Shown piece after piece: positions 1-8,198 of a stretch of DNA of 64,000 nt (positions within the stretch are counted from its first letter, which is position 1; each line of letters begins with the position of its first letter). The DNA is from Caballeronia glebae (GTDB lineage Bacteria; Pseudomonadota; Gammaproteobacteria; Burkholderiales; Burkholderiaceae): the NCBI RefSeq assembly GCF_001545035.1, contig NZ_FCOJ02000032.1:1-64000 (forward strand), in the 5' to 3' direction. A program made the position numbers and the translations under genes. The notes below the pieces were generated by a model that saw only the letters and a program-made list of their open reading frames with translations, had not been told where the DNA came from and searched no databases.

Positions 1-411
1 CGCCACGACGATTGCACTGCCCGCGATCGCGCTCGCCCAGAACGCCTTCGACGGCCGCTCGTGGGAGAGCCATGCGGCATAGATGGCGACGCACAGCGGC
101 TGCAGGCCGTTCACGACCGCGCCGTGCGATGCGGGCACGGTTTTCATCGCCCAGGCCGAAAACACCGGAAACGCGACGATGACGCCGAGCGCGACCACCG
201 CGAGGCTCTTCACTTGCGCCCAGGTCGGCAGCTTTTCGCGACGCCACGCGAGCAGGGCGGCGGCGGGAATGGCCGCGACGAGCGCGCGTCCGAGGCCGTT
301 CAGGATCGGATTCACCTCCGCAACGACGATGCGCGTCATCGGCAGCGTCAGGCTGAAAATGACGACGCCGATCAGGCCGAGCAACATGCCTTCGGTTTCG
401 CGGGTCTTCAT
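1..411 (-). CDS. DMT/EamA-family transporter, N-terminal part (cut by window edge)
   Basis: This frame starts with ATG at 411 and stays open to the left edge, giving 137 residues of a very hydrophobic protein. The pattern of short alternating hydrophobic helices, with an early stretch like GLIGVVIFSLTLPMTR and a later region with PVFSAWAMKTVPASHGAVV, is that of the drug/metabolite transporter (EamA) family. These are inner-membrane exporters or permeases of about 300 residues with ten helices, so roughly half is visible. It lies 44 bp downstream of a VOC protein on the same strand, and the pair probably forms one unit divergent from a MocR-type regulator. The substrate cannot be told. Confidence 0.85.
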   Translation of the reverse strand, partial: MKTRETEGMLLGLIGVVIFSLTLPMTRIVVAEVNPILNGLGRALVAAIPAAALLAWRREKLPTWAQVKSLAVVALGVIVAFPVFSAWAMKTVPASHGAVVNGLQPLCVAIYAAWLSHERPSKAFWASAIAGSAIVVA

Positions 412-455
412 CGTGCGGTGTCTCCTCGTTGCCTTGTTGAACCGGCGCGCGGGCG

Positions 456-1247
456 TCAGTCGGGGGTATCGGATTCTTCGGGCGTGTCCGCCTTCTTCGT
501 GCGACGGCGCTTCGCTGCCTGCTGCGCTTCTTCCTCGCGCGCCTGCGCCTGTTCCGCCGATTCGCCGAGCGTGAGCGTCGAGCCATCGGGCAGATCGAAC
601 TGCGCGACGAGCACCGGCGCGCCCGCTGTTTGCTCGACGTGCGTCAGATGCGCCGCGCCGAGCCACGCGAGTTGCTCCGAGACGGCCTGCGCGTGCGGAT
701 GGAAACCCGTCAGCGTGCGCAGCGCGACGCCCGTTTCCGGCAGCGAGCCGCTCGGATGGCGCGGCGTGTCCCACTGGATCAGCGAGGGCAGCACGCCGTC
801 GCCGGCGTTCTGCCATGCGGGAAACGCGCCGTCGTCGGGCACGGTCAGGCCCCATGTATTGCCGGCGCGCGACATCGCCGCGACGGGCGCAATGCGCTCC
901 GGATACTGCTCACGCCAGCGCACAAGCGACTTCGGCCGGTCCACGCGCGCGACCCAGTGCACGAGCTGCGGGCCGTGCGCTTCGAGACGATGCCGCATCG
1001 CCGGATCGTCGAGCGCGAAAAGGCGCGGCCGCGGTGCTTCGGCGCTCGCTGCCGACGGGTCCACCGCGATGACTTCGAGATACGCGCCGCCCCACAGATT
1101 CAGCAGCCGGTTGTGCGTGCGCATCAGCGGATGCGCGCCGCCGGGCGTTGTCTCCACGCCGAATTTCGCGGCGACGAACTGCGCGCCTTCTTCCAGCGTG
1201 CGTGCGGCGATCACGAGGTGGTCGAGTTTCAGGCGATGGTCGGTCAT
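456..1247 (-). CDS. VOC superfamily glyoxalase-like protein
   Basis: The product has 263 residues. It opens with the LDHLVIAARTLEEG pattern typical of the N-terminal beta strand of a glyoxalase-like (VOC) domain, and the domain fills about residues 6-230. The C-terminal 30 residues are charged and low in complexity (KRRRTKKAD and onward). VOC proteins bind a divalent metal and act in isomerisation, dioxygenation or antibiotic binding, and no specific substrate can be inferred here. It is the first gene of a probable two-gene unit with the EamA transporter and is divergent from the MocR-type regulator. The open frame continues upstream into the regulator gene, but ATG 1247 places the start at the VOC domain. 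Confidence 0.82.
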   Translation of the reverse strand: MTDHRLKLDHLVIAARTLEEGAQFVAAKFGVETTPGGAHPLMRTHNRLLNLWGGAYLEVIAVDPSAASAEAPRPRLFALDDPAMRHRLEAHGPQLVHWVARVDRPKSLVRWREQYPERIAPVAAMSRAGNTWGLTVPDDGAFPAWQNAGDGVLPSLIQWDTPRHPSGSLPETGVALRTLTGFHPHAQAVSEQLAWLGAAHLTHVEQTAGAPVLVAQFDLPDGSTLTLGESAEQAQAREEEAQQAAKRRRTKKADTPEESDTPD

Positions 1248-1332
1248 GGCGGGCAAAGCGAAAAAGGGCCGATAGCATAACGCTTTCAGACTCGCGCACC
1301 GCCAGCCCGAAAGCAAAATGTAGCCGGTCACA

Positions 1333-1374
1333 CCGTAACAGTAACGGTACAATCCGGCCAATACTATTCGGTAC
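1333..1374. promoter_or_regulatory. Candidate MocR-regulator binding boxes (direct repeats)
   Basis: CGGTACA occurs at 1345-1351 and again at 1369-1375, exactly 24 bp apart. A related CCGTAACAGT lies at 1333-1342 and forms an imperfect dyad with the first box. A TACTAT that could serve as a -10 lies between them at 1362-1367. The boxes sit between the divergent VOC and MocR genes. MocR-type regulators are known to bind direct repeats upstream of divergent target genes, so this is a plausible operator. Binding is inference. Confidence 0.5.
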
Positions 1375-1421
1375 AGTTTTTTACCGCGCAGCAGTGCGCT
1401 CGCCGAAGGCCGGAGGCCCGC

Positions 1422-2888
1422 ATGTCCGTTCCGCTCGACCAGATTCCCGCCCCGCACGACGCCGCGCAGCTCACGCTCGTCGATCAACTGGTGCAATGGG
1501 GCCGCCGCCGTATCGACGAACGCGTGTTTCGTCCGGGCATGCGCATGCCGTCGATCCGCAAGCTCGCGCTCGACAAGGGCGTGTCGCGCTTTACCGTCGT
1601 CGAGGCGTACGAGCGGCTCGTCGCGCACGGCTATCTCGATTCGCGGCGCGGCTCGGGCTTTTACGTGCGCGAGCGCGTCGCGCCGGCGCTCGTCGCGAAA
1701 GGCGAGACGCCCGCCGTCGCGGTGGAGCGCGAGCCGGTGCAGAACACCATCGACGTGGTCTGGCTGCTGCGCAACATGCTGCATACGTCCAGTCCGGAAA
1801 AGGGGCCGGGCCTCGGCTATTTGCCGGGCCGCTGGCTCGATGGCGAACTGATCACCAACGCGCTGCGCTCGCTGTCGCGGCAGAGCGGCGCGCAGATGCT
1901 CGGTTTCGGCACGCCGCAAGGTTTTCTGCCGCTGCGCCAGCAATTGCAGACGCGGCTCGCGGAACTGGAGATCGGCGCATCGGCGGCGCGTCAGATCGTG
2001 CTCGTGTCGGGCATCACGCAGGCGATCGACCTGATCTCGCGTCTCTATGTGAAGCCAGGCGATGCGGTGATCGTCGGCGATCCGGCGTGGTTCCAGATGT
2101 TCGGCCGCTTCGCTTCGCAGGGCGCGCGGCTCGTCGGCATGCCGTACACGCCCGACGGCCCCGATCTCGATGCGCTGGAGGTGCTCGTCGCGACCTGGCG
2201 GCCGAAGATGCTGATCATCAATTCGGTGCTGCAGAACCCGACCGGCACGTCGCTGACGGCCGCGCAGGCGTATCGCATTCTTCAGCTCGCGCAAGAGTAC
2301 GACTTCATCGTCGTGGAGGACGATGTCTACGGCGATCTGTGTCCCGCCGGCTTTCCGGCGACCCGCCTCGCATCGCTCGATCAGCTCAAGCGCGTGATCT
2401 TTCTCGGCAGCTTTTCGAAGACGCTCGCGGCGAATCTGCGCGTCGGGTATATCGCCGCGGCGCCGGAAGTCGCGAAGGCGCTCGCCGACCAGAAAATGCT
2501 CGTCGGCATGACGAGCCCGGAACTCAACGAGCGCGTCGTCTACAAGGTGCTGACGGAAGGGCACTACCGGCGTCACGTCGAGCGGTTGCGCGCGCGGCTC
2601 GACGGCGTGCGCGACAAGACCGCGCGGATGCTGGAAAAGACCGGCTTGAGACTCTTCGCTTCGCCGGCCGCGGCGGGCATGTTTCTTTGGGCGGATGCGG
2701 GCGTCGATTCCGATGGACTCGCGGCAGCCGGACACGAAGCGGGCTTTCTGCTGACGCCCGGCAGCTTGTTTTCGCCGCATCAGTCGCCGACGACGTGGAT
2801 GCGCTTCAACATCGCCAATTGCGGCGATCCGGCGTTGCCCGCGATGCTTTCCAGCTATCTTGAAAAGGCCGCGCGGCGCAGCGCCTAG
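1422..2888 (+). CDS. MocR-type (GntR/aminotransferase) transcriptional regulator
   Basis: The protein has 488 residues and two domains. About residues 20-95 form a GntR-type winged helix, with MPSIRKLALDKGVSRFTVV and SRRGSGFYV. About residues 130-480 form a fold-type I aminotransferase domain with the PLP-binding lysine in SFSKTL (about Lys333). MocR proteins use the aminotransferase-like domain to sense PLP or an amino compound and rarely catalyse transamination. A good ribosome site (CGGAGG, 1411-1416) supports the ATG at 1422. The gene is divergent from the VOC-EamA pair, so the likely target is that pair plus itself. It ends by overlapping the next minus-strand gene tail to tail. Confidence 0.9.
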   Translation: MSVPLDQIPAPHDAAQLTLVDQLVQWGRRRIDERVFRPGMRMPSIRKLALDKGVSRFTVVEAYERLVAHGYLDSRRGSGFYVRERVAPALVAKGETPAVAVEREPVQNTIDVVWLLRNMLHTSSPEKGPGLGYLPGRWLDGELITNALRSLSRQSGAQMLGFGTPQGFLPLRQQLQTRLAELEIGASAARQIVLVSGITQAIDLISRLYVKPGDAVIVGDPAWFQMFGRFASQGARLVGMPYTPDGPDLDALEVLVATWRPKMLIINSVLQNPTGTSLTAAQAYRILQLAQEYDFIVVEDDVYGDLCPAGFPATRLASLDQLKRVIFLGSFSKTLAANLRVGYIAAAPEVAKALADQKMLVGMTSPELNERVVYKVLTEGHYRRHVERLRARLDGVRDKTARMLEKTGLRLFASPAAAGMFLWADAGVDSDGLAAAGHEAGFLLTPGSLFSPHQSPTTWMRFNIANCGDPALPAMLSSYLEKAARRSA

Positions 2889-3478
2889 CGGCGGCGTCCC
2901 GGCAGATTGCGGCGCTCGGCGGGCGCACGGATAAAATCCGCGAGCACCGCTTCATACAGCGCGAGCGCGCCGGGCGTGTGCCGGTAACGGTGCTCGTACA
3001 GGCGGCTTTGCCCGTCGCAGAACTTGAGCGCGAAATAATCCGCGAGAAGATTGCCTTGCGCTTCCATGTTGTAATCGCAGAGGCGCCGGCCATCGGCGAG
3101 GGTGTACGCATACGGCAAGCCGATGCGCAGCGCGCCGCGCAGCCGCACCGGATAACCGAGCTGGAACTGCCATACATGCGTCATTTCGTGAATGAACCAC
3201 ATGCGATCGGCGAGGTCGCAGGCGGAGAAGTCGTCCTGAAAACAGCCGCGCGGAAAATAGAGGTTGCCGTTCGGCGCCATCGCCGTGCGACGCGGTTGCA
3301 GGCCGAACGGAAGATAGGCGCACGCGTGGACCTTGACCGTCGCGTAGTCGATCGCATCGCCGAAAACGAGCCTGGCCATCTGCGCTTCGTCGCGAGAAAG
3401 AGGCCGGGCGTGGCGATCGAGATTGCGCAGAAAGGGCATTGCGGTGGCGCTCGGAGCCGGTCGTTCGGAAGGACGCAT
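2885..3478 (-). CDS. Putative HExxH zinc-metallopeptidase-like protein
   Basis: The product has 197 residues, no signal peptide and no membrane helix. It holds a clear zincin motif, HEMTH at residues 97-101, followed by VWQ. This resembles the HExxHxxQ pattern of DUF4157/Vgr-related predicted peptidases. The third zinc ligand is not obvious; His and Glu residues downstream (for example NMEAQGN) could supply it. Function is unknown. It is convergent with the MocR gene (stop codons overlap) and divergent from htpG. A shorter start at the ATG encoding MPFLRN, 13 codons in, is possible. Confidence 0.75.
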   Translation of the reverse strand: MRPSERPAPSATAMPFLRNLDRHARPLSRDEAQMARLVFGDAIDYATVKVHACAYLPFGLQPRRTAMAPNGNLYFPRGCFQDDFSACDLADRMWFIHEMTHVWQFQLGYPVRLRGALRIGLPYAYTLADGRRLCDYNMEAQGNLLADYFALKFCDGQSRLYEHRYRHTPGALALYEAVLADFIRAPAERRNLPGRRR

Positions 3479-3498
3479 CTTAGCGGAGCGCGCCGGCT

Positions 3499-3526
3499 CT
3501 TGAAAAATATCCGGCCGCCCTTATAT
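3499..3526 (+). promoter_or_regulatory. Heat-shock (sigma-32-like) promoter of htpG
   Basis: CTTGAAA at 3499-3505 is a perfect match to the sigma-32 -35 element. CCTTATAT at 3519-3526 matches six of eight positions of the CCCCATAT-type -10 element. The spacer is 13 bp, within the usual 11-16. It lies 63 bp upstream of the htpG start, which fits the known heat-shock control of htpG by RpoH. Confidence 0.75.
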
Positions 3527-3589
3527 CGGACGAATTAGCGCGTGGCCCACGCGCAACGCACATCGACATCAACATAAGAGGAACCGACC

Positions 3590-5494
3590 ATGGCGCAAGA
3601 AACCATGAGCTTTCAGGCAGAAGTGAAGCAGCTTCTGCATCTGATGATCCATTCGCTGTACAGCAACAAGGAAATTTTCCTGCGCGAGCTGATCTCCAAC
3701 GCATCCGATGCCGCGGACAAGCTGCGCTTCGAAGCCCTCGAAAACAGCGCGCTGTACGAAAACGATCCGGATCTGCGCATCCGCGTGTCGTTCGATAAAG
3801 CCGCGCGCACCGTCACTATCGACGACAACGGCATCGGCATGAGCCGCGACGAGGCCATCTCGCATCTCGGCACGATCGCGCGTTCCGGCACCAAGGAATT
3901 CTTCTCGAAGCTCTCGGGCGACCAGCAGAAAGACGCGGCGCTCATCGGCCAGTTCGGCGTCGGCTTTTATTCTGGCTTCATCGTCGCGGACAAGATCACG
4001 GTCGAGACGCGCCGCGCGGGCTTGCCGGCGAACGAGGGCGTGCGCTGGACGAGCGCGGGCGAGGGCGAATTCGATGTCGAGGACATCGAGCGCGCGCAAC
4101 GCGGCACGACCATCACGCTGCATCTGCGCGCCGACGAGGACGAGTTCCTCTCCACGCACCGTCTCAAGTCGATCATCCAGAAGTATTCGGATCACGTCGC
4201 GCTGCCCATCCTCATGAAGAAGGAAGAATGGGACACCGAGAAGGGCGAGATGGTCGTGAAGGACGAGGACGAGACCGTCAATCAGGCGAGCGCGCTCTGG
4301 ACACGTCCGAAGAACGACATCAGCGACGAGCAGTACAAGCAGTTCTATCAGCACGTTTCGCACGATCACGACGATCCGCTCGCGTGGACGCATAACCGTG
4401 TCGAAGGCCGCAGCGAGTACACGCAATTGCTGTATGTGCCGAAGCACGCGCCGTTCGATCTGTGGAACCGCGAGCATCGCGGCGGGCCGAAGCTCTACGT
4501 GAAGCGCGTGTTCATCATGGACGACGCCGAGCAACTGCTGCCGGCGTATCTGCGTTTCATTAAGGGCGTGGTCGATTCGGCCGATCTGCCGCTCAACGTA
4601 TCGCGCGAAATCTTGCAGGAAAGCCGCGACGTGAAGGCGATTCGCGAAGGCGTGACCAAGCGCGTGCTGTCGATGCTCGAAGAGATCGCGACGTCCTCCG
4701 CCGAAGCCACGGAAGACGCCGACAAGCAAAAGTACGCCACGTTCTGGAAGGAGTTCGGTCAGGTGCTGAAGGAAGGCATCGGCGAGGACTTCGGCAATCG
4801 CGAGCGCATCGCGAAGCTGGTGCGTTTCGCATCGACGCACAACGACACCGACGAGCAGAACGTGTCGCTCGCGGATTACGTCGCGCGCATGAAGCCCGAG
4901 CAGACGAAGATCTACTACGTCACCGCCGATAGCTGGCAGGCCGCGAAGAACAGCCCGCATCTCGAAGTGTTCCGCAAGAAGGGCGTCGAAGTGCTGCTGC
5001 TGACCGATCGCGTCGACGAGTGGATGCTGTCGTTCCTGAATGAGTTCGATGGCAAGCCGTTGCAAAGCGTCGCGCGCGGCGATCTCGATCTCGGCGCGCT
5101 CGACGACGAGGAAAAGCAGCAACAGGAGAAGGTCGGCGAGGAAATGAAGCCGCTCGTCGAGAAGATGAAAGAAGCGCTCGAAGGCAAGGCGAAGGACGTG
5201 CGTCTCACGTTCCGTCTCACCGATTCGCCGAGCTGCCTCGTCGCCGACGAAGGCGACATGAGCGGTTATCTGCAACGCATGCTGAAGGCGGCGGGTCAGA
5301 ATGCGCCGCAAGCGGAGCCGATTCTGGAAGTGAATCCGGAGCATCCGCTCGTGAAGGCGTTGCAGACCGACAACGCGAATTTCGCCGACTGGTGCCATCT
5401 GCTGTTCGATCAGGCATTGCTCGCGGAAGGCGGCGCGCTGGAGGATCCGGCGAGCTTCGTGAAGCGCACGAACGCGTTGTTGCTCGCGCGATAG
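3590..5494 (+). CDS. htpG: Molecular chaperone HtpG (Hsp90)
   Basis: The product has 634 residues, the usual length for bacterial Hsp90. The N-terminal GHKL ATPase domain is evident from NASDAADKLRFE near residue 40, DNGIGM near residue 80 and GQFGVGFYSGF near residue 125. The middle domain carries SREILQESR, whose arginine contacts the ATP gamma-phosphate. A C-terminal dimerisation domain follows. HtpG is a cytosolic ATP-dependent chaperone that remodels late folding intermediates together with DnaK. AAGAGGA upstream serves as ribosome site. The gene stands alone behind a sigma-32-like promoter. Confidence 0.98.
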   Translation: MAQETMSFQAEVKQLLHLMIHSLYSNKEIFLRELISNASDAADKLRFEALENSALYENDPDLRIRVSFDKAARTVTIDDNGIGMSRDEAISHLGTIARSGTKEFFSKLSGDQQKDAALIGQFGVGFYSGFIVADKITVETRRAGLPANEGVRWTSAGEGEFDVEDIERAQRGTTITLHLRADEDEFLSTHRLKSIIQKYSDHVALPILMKKEEWDTEKGEMVVKDEDETVNQASALWTRPKNDISDEQYKQFYQHVSHDHDDPLAWTHNRVEGRSEYTQLLYVPKHAPFDLWNREHRGGPKLYVKRVFIMDDAEQLLPAYLRFIKGVVDSADLPLNVSREILQESRDVKAIREGVTKRVLSMLEEIATSSAEATEDADKQKYATFWKEFGQVLKEGIGEDFGNRERIAKLVRFASTHNDTDEQNVSLADYVARMKPEQTKIYYVTADSWQAAKNSPHLEVFRKKGVEVLLLTDRVDEWMLSFLNEFDGKPLQSVARGDLDLGALDDEEKQQQEKVGEEMKPLVEKMKEALEGKAKDVRLTFRLTDSPSCLVADEGDMSGYLQRMLKAAGQNAPQAEPILEVNPEHPLVKALQTDNANFADWCHLLFDQALLAEGGALEDPASFVKRTNALLLAR

Positions 5495-5518
5495 GTCTGC
5501 GTTAGTGGTTCGGAGGAA

Positions 5519-5549
5519 CGCGGGGCCGGGAAACCATGACCGCCCCGCG
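5519..5549. terminator. Weak hairpin between htpG and the TPR gene
   Basis: CGCGGGGC (5519-5526) pairs with GCCCCGCG (5542-5549) over a 15-nt loop. No T run follows, so this is a weak terminator candidate for htpG. Confidence 0.35.
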
Positions 5550-5617
5550 TGATTCGCCATCGTCAAACATCAAGATTAGCCGGGCGCGCGGAGTGTTGGC
5601 TGCGCGCGCCGTCTCCT

Positions 5618-7372
5618 TCAAAGCGCCGCGAGCGCGGCGCATATCGAATCGACCACGGGCGACCAGTCGCCCAGCGTGTATTGCCTGAACAGGCGCGCGG
5701 TTGGATACCACGGACTATCGGTGCGCCCCGTCATCCAACGCCAGTCGGCTTGCGCCGGCAGCATGATCCAGACGGGCCTGCCGAGCGCGCCCGCCAGATG
5801 CGCCACGGACGTGTCGACGCTGATGACGAGATCCAGCGATTCGATCGCGGCGGCGGTCGCATCGTAGCTGTCGAGTCGCGTCTCCAGACGGTTGATCGGC
5901 CAGCGTCGGGCGCATGCGTCGAGTTGCGACGCGGCCGCGCCTGTTTGCAGCGAGAACCACGCGAGGCCTGGAATGTCTGCAAGAGGCAGAAGGGCGTCGA
6001 GCGGAATCGATCTCAGGCGGTCGAGTTTGTGCGCGGGATTGCCGGCCCACACGAGGCCGATCTTGCGGCGCGTTCCCGCTGCCTGATGGATTCGGTCTCG
6101 CCATTGCCCGGATAGACGTGCATCGGCCGAAAGATACGGCACGACCGCTGGAATCGCTTCATTCTGAAGTCGATGAGGCACGCTCATCACCGGACAGAAG
6201 AAGTCGTATCCGTCGCGCGGCATGTCCGTGATCGCGCGTCGGACACCTTCGGCGCGCGCCAGGAGCGGGGCAAGCTCGACGCTCGCCCAGAAATCGACGG
6301 TCGCCCCCAGGCGGCGCAGCACGGCGGCGTAACGGACAAACTGCAATTGATCGCCCGCGCCCTGCTCGCGCGTGAGGACGATGCGCTTGCCATCGAGCGG
6401 CTCACCGCGCCATTCCGGAATGGCGAGGGGCGCATAGCCGCCGGACGTTCCGAAGGCTATGCGGTGTTCGTACAATGCCCAACCGGCGCGCCAGTCCCCG
6501 CGCCTTAGTTTCGACATGCCGAGCAGATGATTCGTGAGGGCGTGTTCCGGCTTGAGTTCGATGGCGTGTTGCAGATGTTCGTCCGCTTCGTCGTATCGCT
6601 CCAGGCAGGTCAGCACATATGCGGTGTTGTGAAGCAGCGCGTGGTTGCGCGGGTCGAGTTCGAGCGCGCGCCGATACAGGTGCAGCGCCTCGTCGAAGCG
6701 CAGTTCCGAGCCGAGCGACCGGGCCAGACCGAACAACGCAGGGACGATATCCGGTTTCTGCTTCAGCACTTGCGCGAAGAGATTTTGCGCGTCGCTCGAA
6801 CGCCCGAGCGCATGCAGTGTCCGCCCGCGGCCGAGCAGCGCGCGCGGGTCGTCCGGTGCCAGGCGCGCAGCCCGCTCGAAGCCGGCCAGCGCGTCCTGCG
6901 CCTGCCCGAGTTCGTTGCGCAACTCAGCGACCGACAAAGCCGCCTCCAGCAGATCGGGTGCGAGCGCGAGCGCGCGCTCGAAGTGCGGGATCGCATCTTC
7001 GCGTCTGCCGGCGTCGCGCATTGCGTTGCCGAGGTTGCAATGCGGTCGCGGATTCCCCGGCGAGCAGCGGATGGCTTCCCGGAAGTAGTGCGCCGCGCCT
7101 TCGAGATCACGCAGCATTAGCGCGGCGATGCCGCGTTCGTTGAGGCAGTCCGCGTGGTCGGGCGCAAGCGCGAGCGCGGCGTCCAGGCGTTCGATCGCGC
7201 GCTCGGGAGTGGCCTGCTGCACATGCAGCCGTCCGAGCGCCACGAACAGTTCGGCATCGCGCGGCGGCTCGCTCAGGCTGGCGAGAAACGCGCGTTCCGC
7301 GTCGTCGAACGTTACAGCGTGGCCGGATTTGCGCACGGCATCGGCCGGCGGCCTGGAGAGAATGTCTGTCAT
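5618..7372 (-). CDS. TPR-repeat protein with GT9/heptosyltransferase-like C-terminal domain
   Basis: The product has 584 residues. About residues 20-280 are tandem 34-residue tetratricopeptide repeats, with motifs such as CLNERGIAALMLRDLEGAAHY and ALLHNTAYVLTCLERYDEAD. About residues 310-580 resemble glycosyltransferases of the ADP-heptose transferase type, with KIGLVWAGNPAHKLDRLRSI and VDTSVAHLAGALGRPVWIMLP. This TPR plus glycosyltransferase-like arrangement is common in Burkholderiaceae. It may glycosylate protein or carbohydrate acceptors, but the acceptor is unknown. I chose ATG 7372; an in-frame TTG at 7447 would add 25 residues. No strong ribosome site decides between them. It stands alone, convergent with htpG and divergent from ubiC. 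Confidence 0.85.
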   Translation of the reverse strand: MTDILSRPPADAVRKSGHAVTFDDAERAFLASLSEPPRDAELFVALGRLHVQQATPERAIERLDAALALAPDHADCLNERGIAALMLRDLEGAAHYFREAIRCSPGNPRPHCNLGNAMRDAGRREDAIPHFERALALAPDLLEAALSVAELRNELGQAQDALAGFERAARLAPDDPRALLGRGRTLHALGRSSDAQNLFAQVLKQKPDIVPALFGLARSLGSELRFDEALHLYRRALELDPRNHALLHNTAYVLTCLERYDEADEHLQHAIELKPEHALTNHLLGMSKLRRGDWRAGWALYEHRIAFGTSGGYAPLAIPEWRGEPLDGKRIVLTREQGAGDQLQFVRYAAVLRRLGATVDFWASVELAPLLARAEGVRRAITDMPRDGYDFFCPVMSVPHRLQNEAIPAVVPYLSADARLSGQWRDRIHQAAGTRRKIGLVWAGNPAHKLDRLRSIPLDALLPLADIPGLAWFSLQTGAAASQLDACARRWPINRLETRLDSYDATAAAIESLDLVISVDTSVAHLAGALGRPVWIMLPAQADWRWMTGRTDSPWYPTARLFRQYTLGDWSPVVDSICAALAAL

Positions 7373-7515
7373 TGCAATGGCGGAAGAAAGGAATGGCGTG
7401 CTCGCGTCCGTGGTGTCGGGAGTGTTGGAGTCGAGGCGGATACGCAATTAGCTATGCTTAAGAAGCTTCCCATGATGCGAATGTAAATCTGATGTGTCTA
7501 CGTGTTATTTCCTAT

Positions 7516-7546
7516 TTGATGTGTCATTTGAGCGCGACCTTATAAT
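7516..7546 (+). promoter_or_regulatory. ubiC promoter with perfect -10, apparently leaderless
   Basis: TATAAT at 7541-7546 is a perfect sigma-70 -10 element, with TTGATG at 7516-7521 as a -35 at a long 19-bp spacing. Transcription would begin near 7553-7554, at the A of the ubiC start codon (7554). No ribosome site lies before that ATG. Confidence 0.6.
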
Positions 7547-7553
7547 CGCCGCC

Positions 7554-8198
7554 ATGCTCACGCCCAACGATCCCATCGATGCGCACTGGCGCGTCGTCCC
7601 GCTTCCCTCGCTTTCGGATGCCCAAAAGGACTGGCTCACGCGCGGCGGCTCGCTCACCGCGCATCTGCGCACGCTGGGCGCGGTGACGGTCGAGGTCACG
7701 CGCGAAGCCGTCGATACGCCCTGGCGCGATGAATCGAAAGCGCTCGACGTCACGCCGCGCACGCCGGTTTGGGTGCGCGAAGTCGCGTTGAAAGTGGATG
7801 GCGTGCCGTTCGTGGTCGCGCATAGCATCGTGCCGCTTTCGCACAGCACGGGCGCGTGGCAATCGATGCGCCGTCTGCGCACGCGTCCGCTCGCCGAACT
7901 GCTTTACAGCGACAGCAGCGTATCGCGTTCGGCGCTCGTCAGCCGGAGAATCACCGCGCGGCATCCGCTGCATCGGCTCGCATCCATGCAAACGAACGAG
8001 CAACCGCACGCGCTCGTCGCGCGCCGTTCCGTGTTCAAGCGTCACGGCGCGCCGCTGATGGTCACCGAATGCATGCTCGATGCGCTCTGGACCCGGCTCA
8101 CCGTATCGGACGGCAAGAAGCGTCATCGGGAACATGTGCGTTCGTACGATCATCTGAGCTCGCACGCGAAGCGGGTCGTGCACGGCGAGGCGAAATGA
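7554..8198 (+). CDS. ubiC: Chorismate lyase (chorismate--pyruvate lyase)
   Basis: The product has 214 residues and makes 4-hydroxybenzoate plus pyruvate from chorismate, the first committed step of ubiquinone synthesis in the cytosol. The conserved active-site arginine (VWVREV, Arg75) and glutamate (TECML, Glu172) of UbiC are present, as is the FKRHGAPLMV stretch before the glutamate. It is longer than the E. coli enzyme (about 165 residues), mainly through extra residues between these motifs. It starts an operon: its stop overlaps the next start by 4 bp. I chose ATG 7554 because the family homology begins there and a perfect -10 lies just upstream. Confidence 0.92.
   Translation: MLTPNDPIDAHWRVVPLPSLSDAQKDWLTRGGSLTAHLRTLGAVTVEVTREAVDTPWRDESKALDVTPRTPVWVREVALKVDGVPFVVAHSIVPLSHSTGAWQSMRRLRTRPLAELLYSDSSVSRSALVSRRITARHPLHRLASMQTNEQPHALVARRSVFKRHGAPLMVTECMLDALWTRLTVSDGKKRHREHVRSYDHLSSHAKRVVHGEAK

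Noticed and set aside
456..2780. Very long minus-strand open frame (774 codons) running through the MocR gene
   Set aside because: Only its last 263 codons match a family (VOC). The upstream part is an Arg/His/Asp-rich shadow of the MocR gene.
3569..5566. Long minus-strand frame opposite htpG
   Set aside because: Antisense shadow of a conserved gene with biased composition and no domain.
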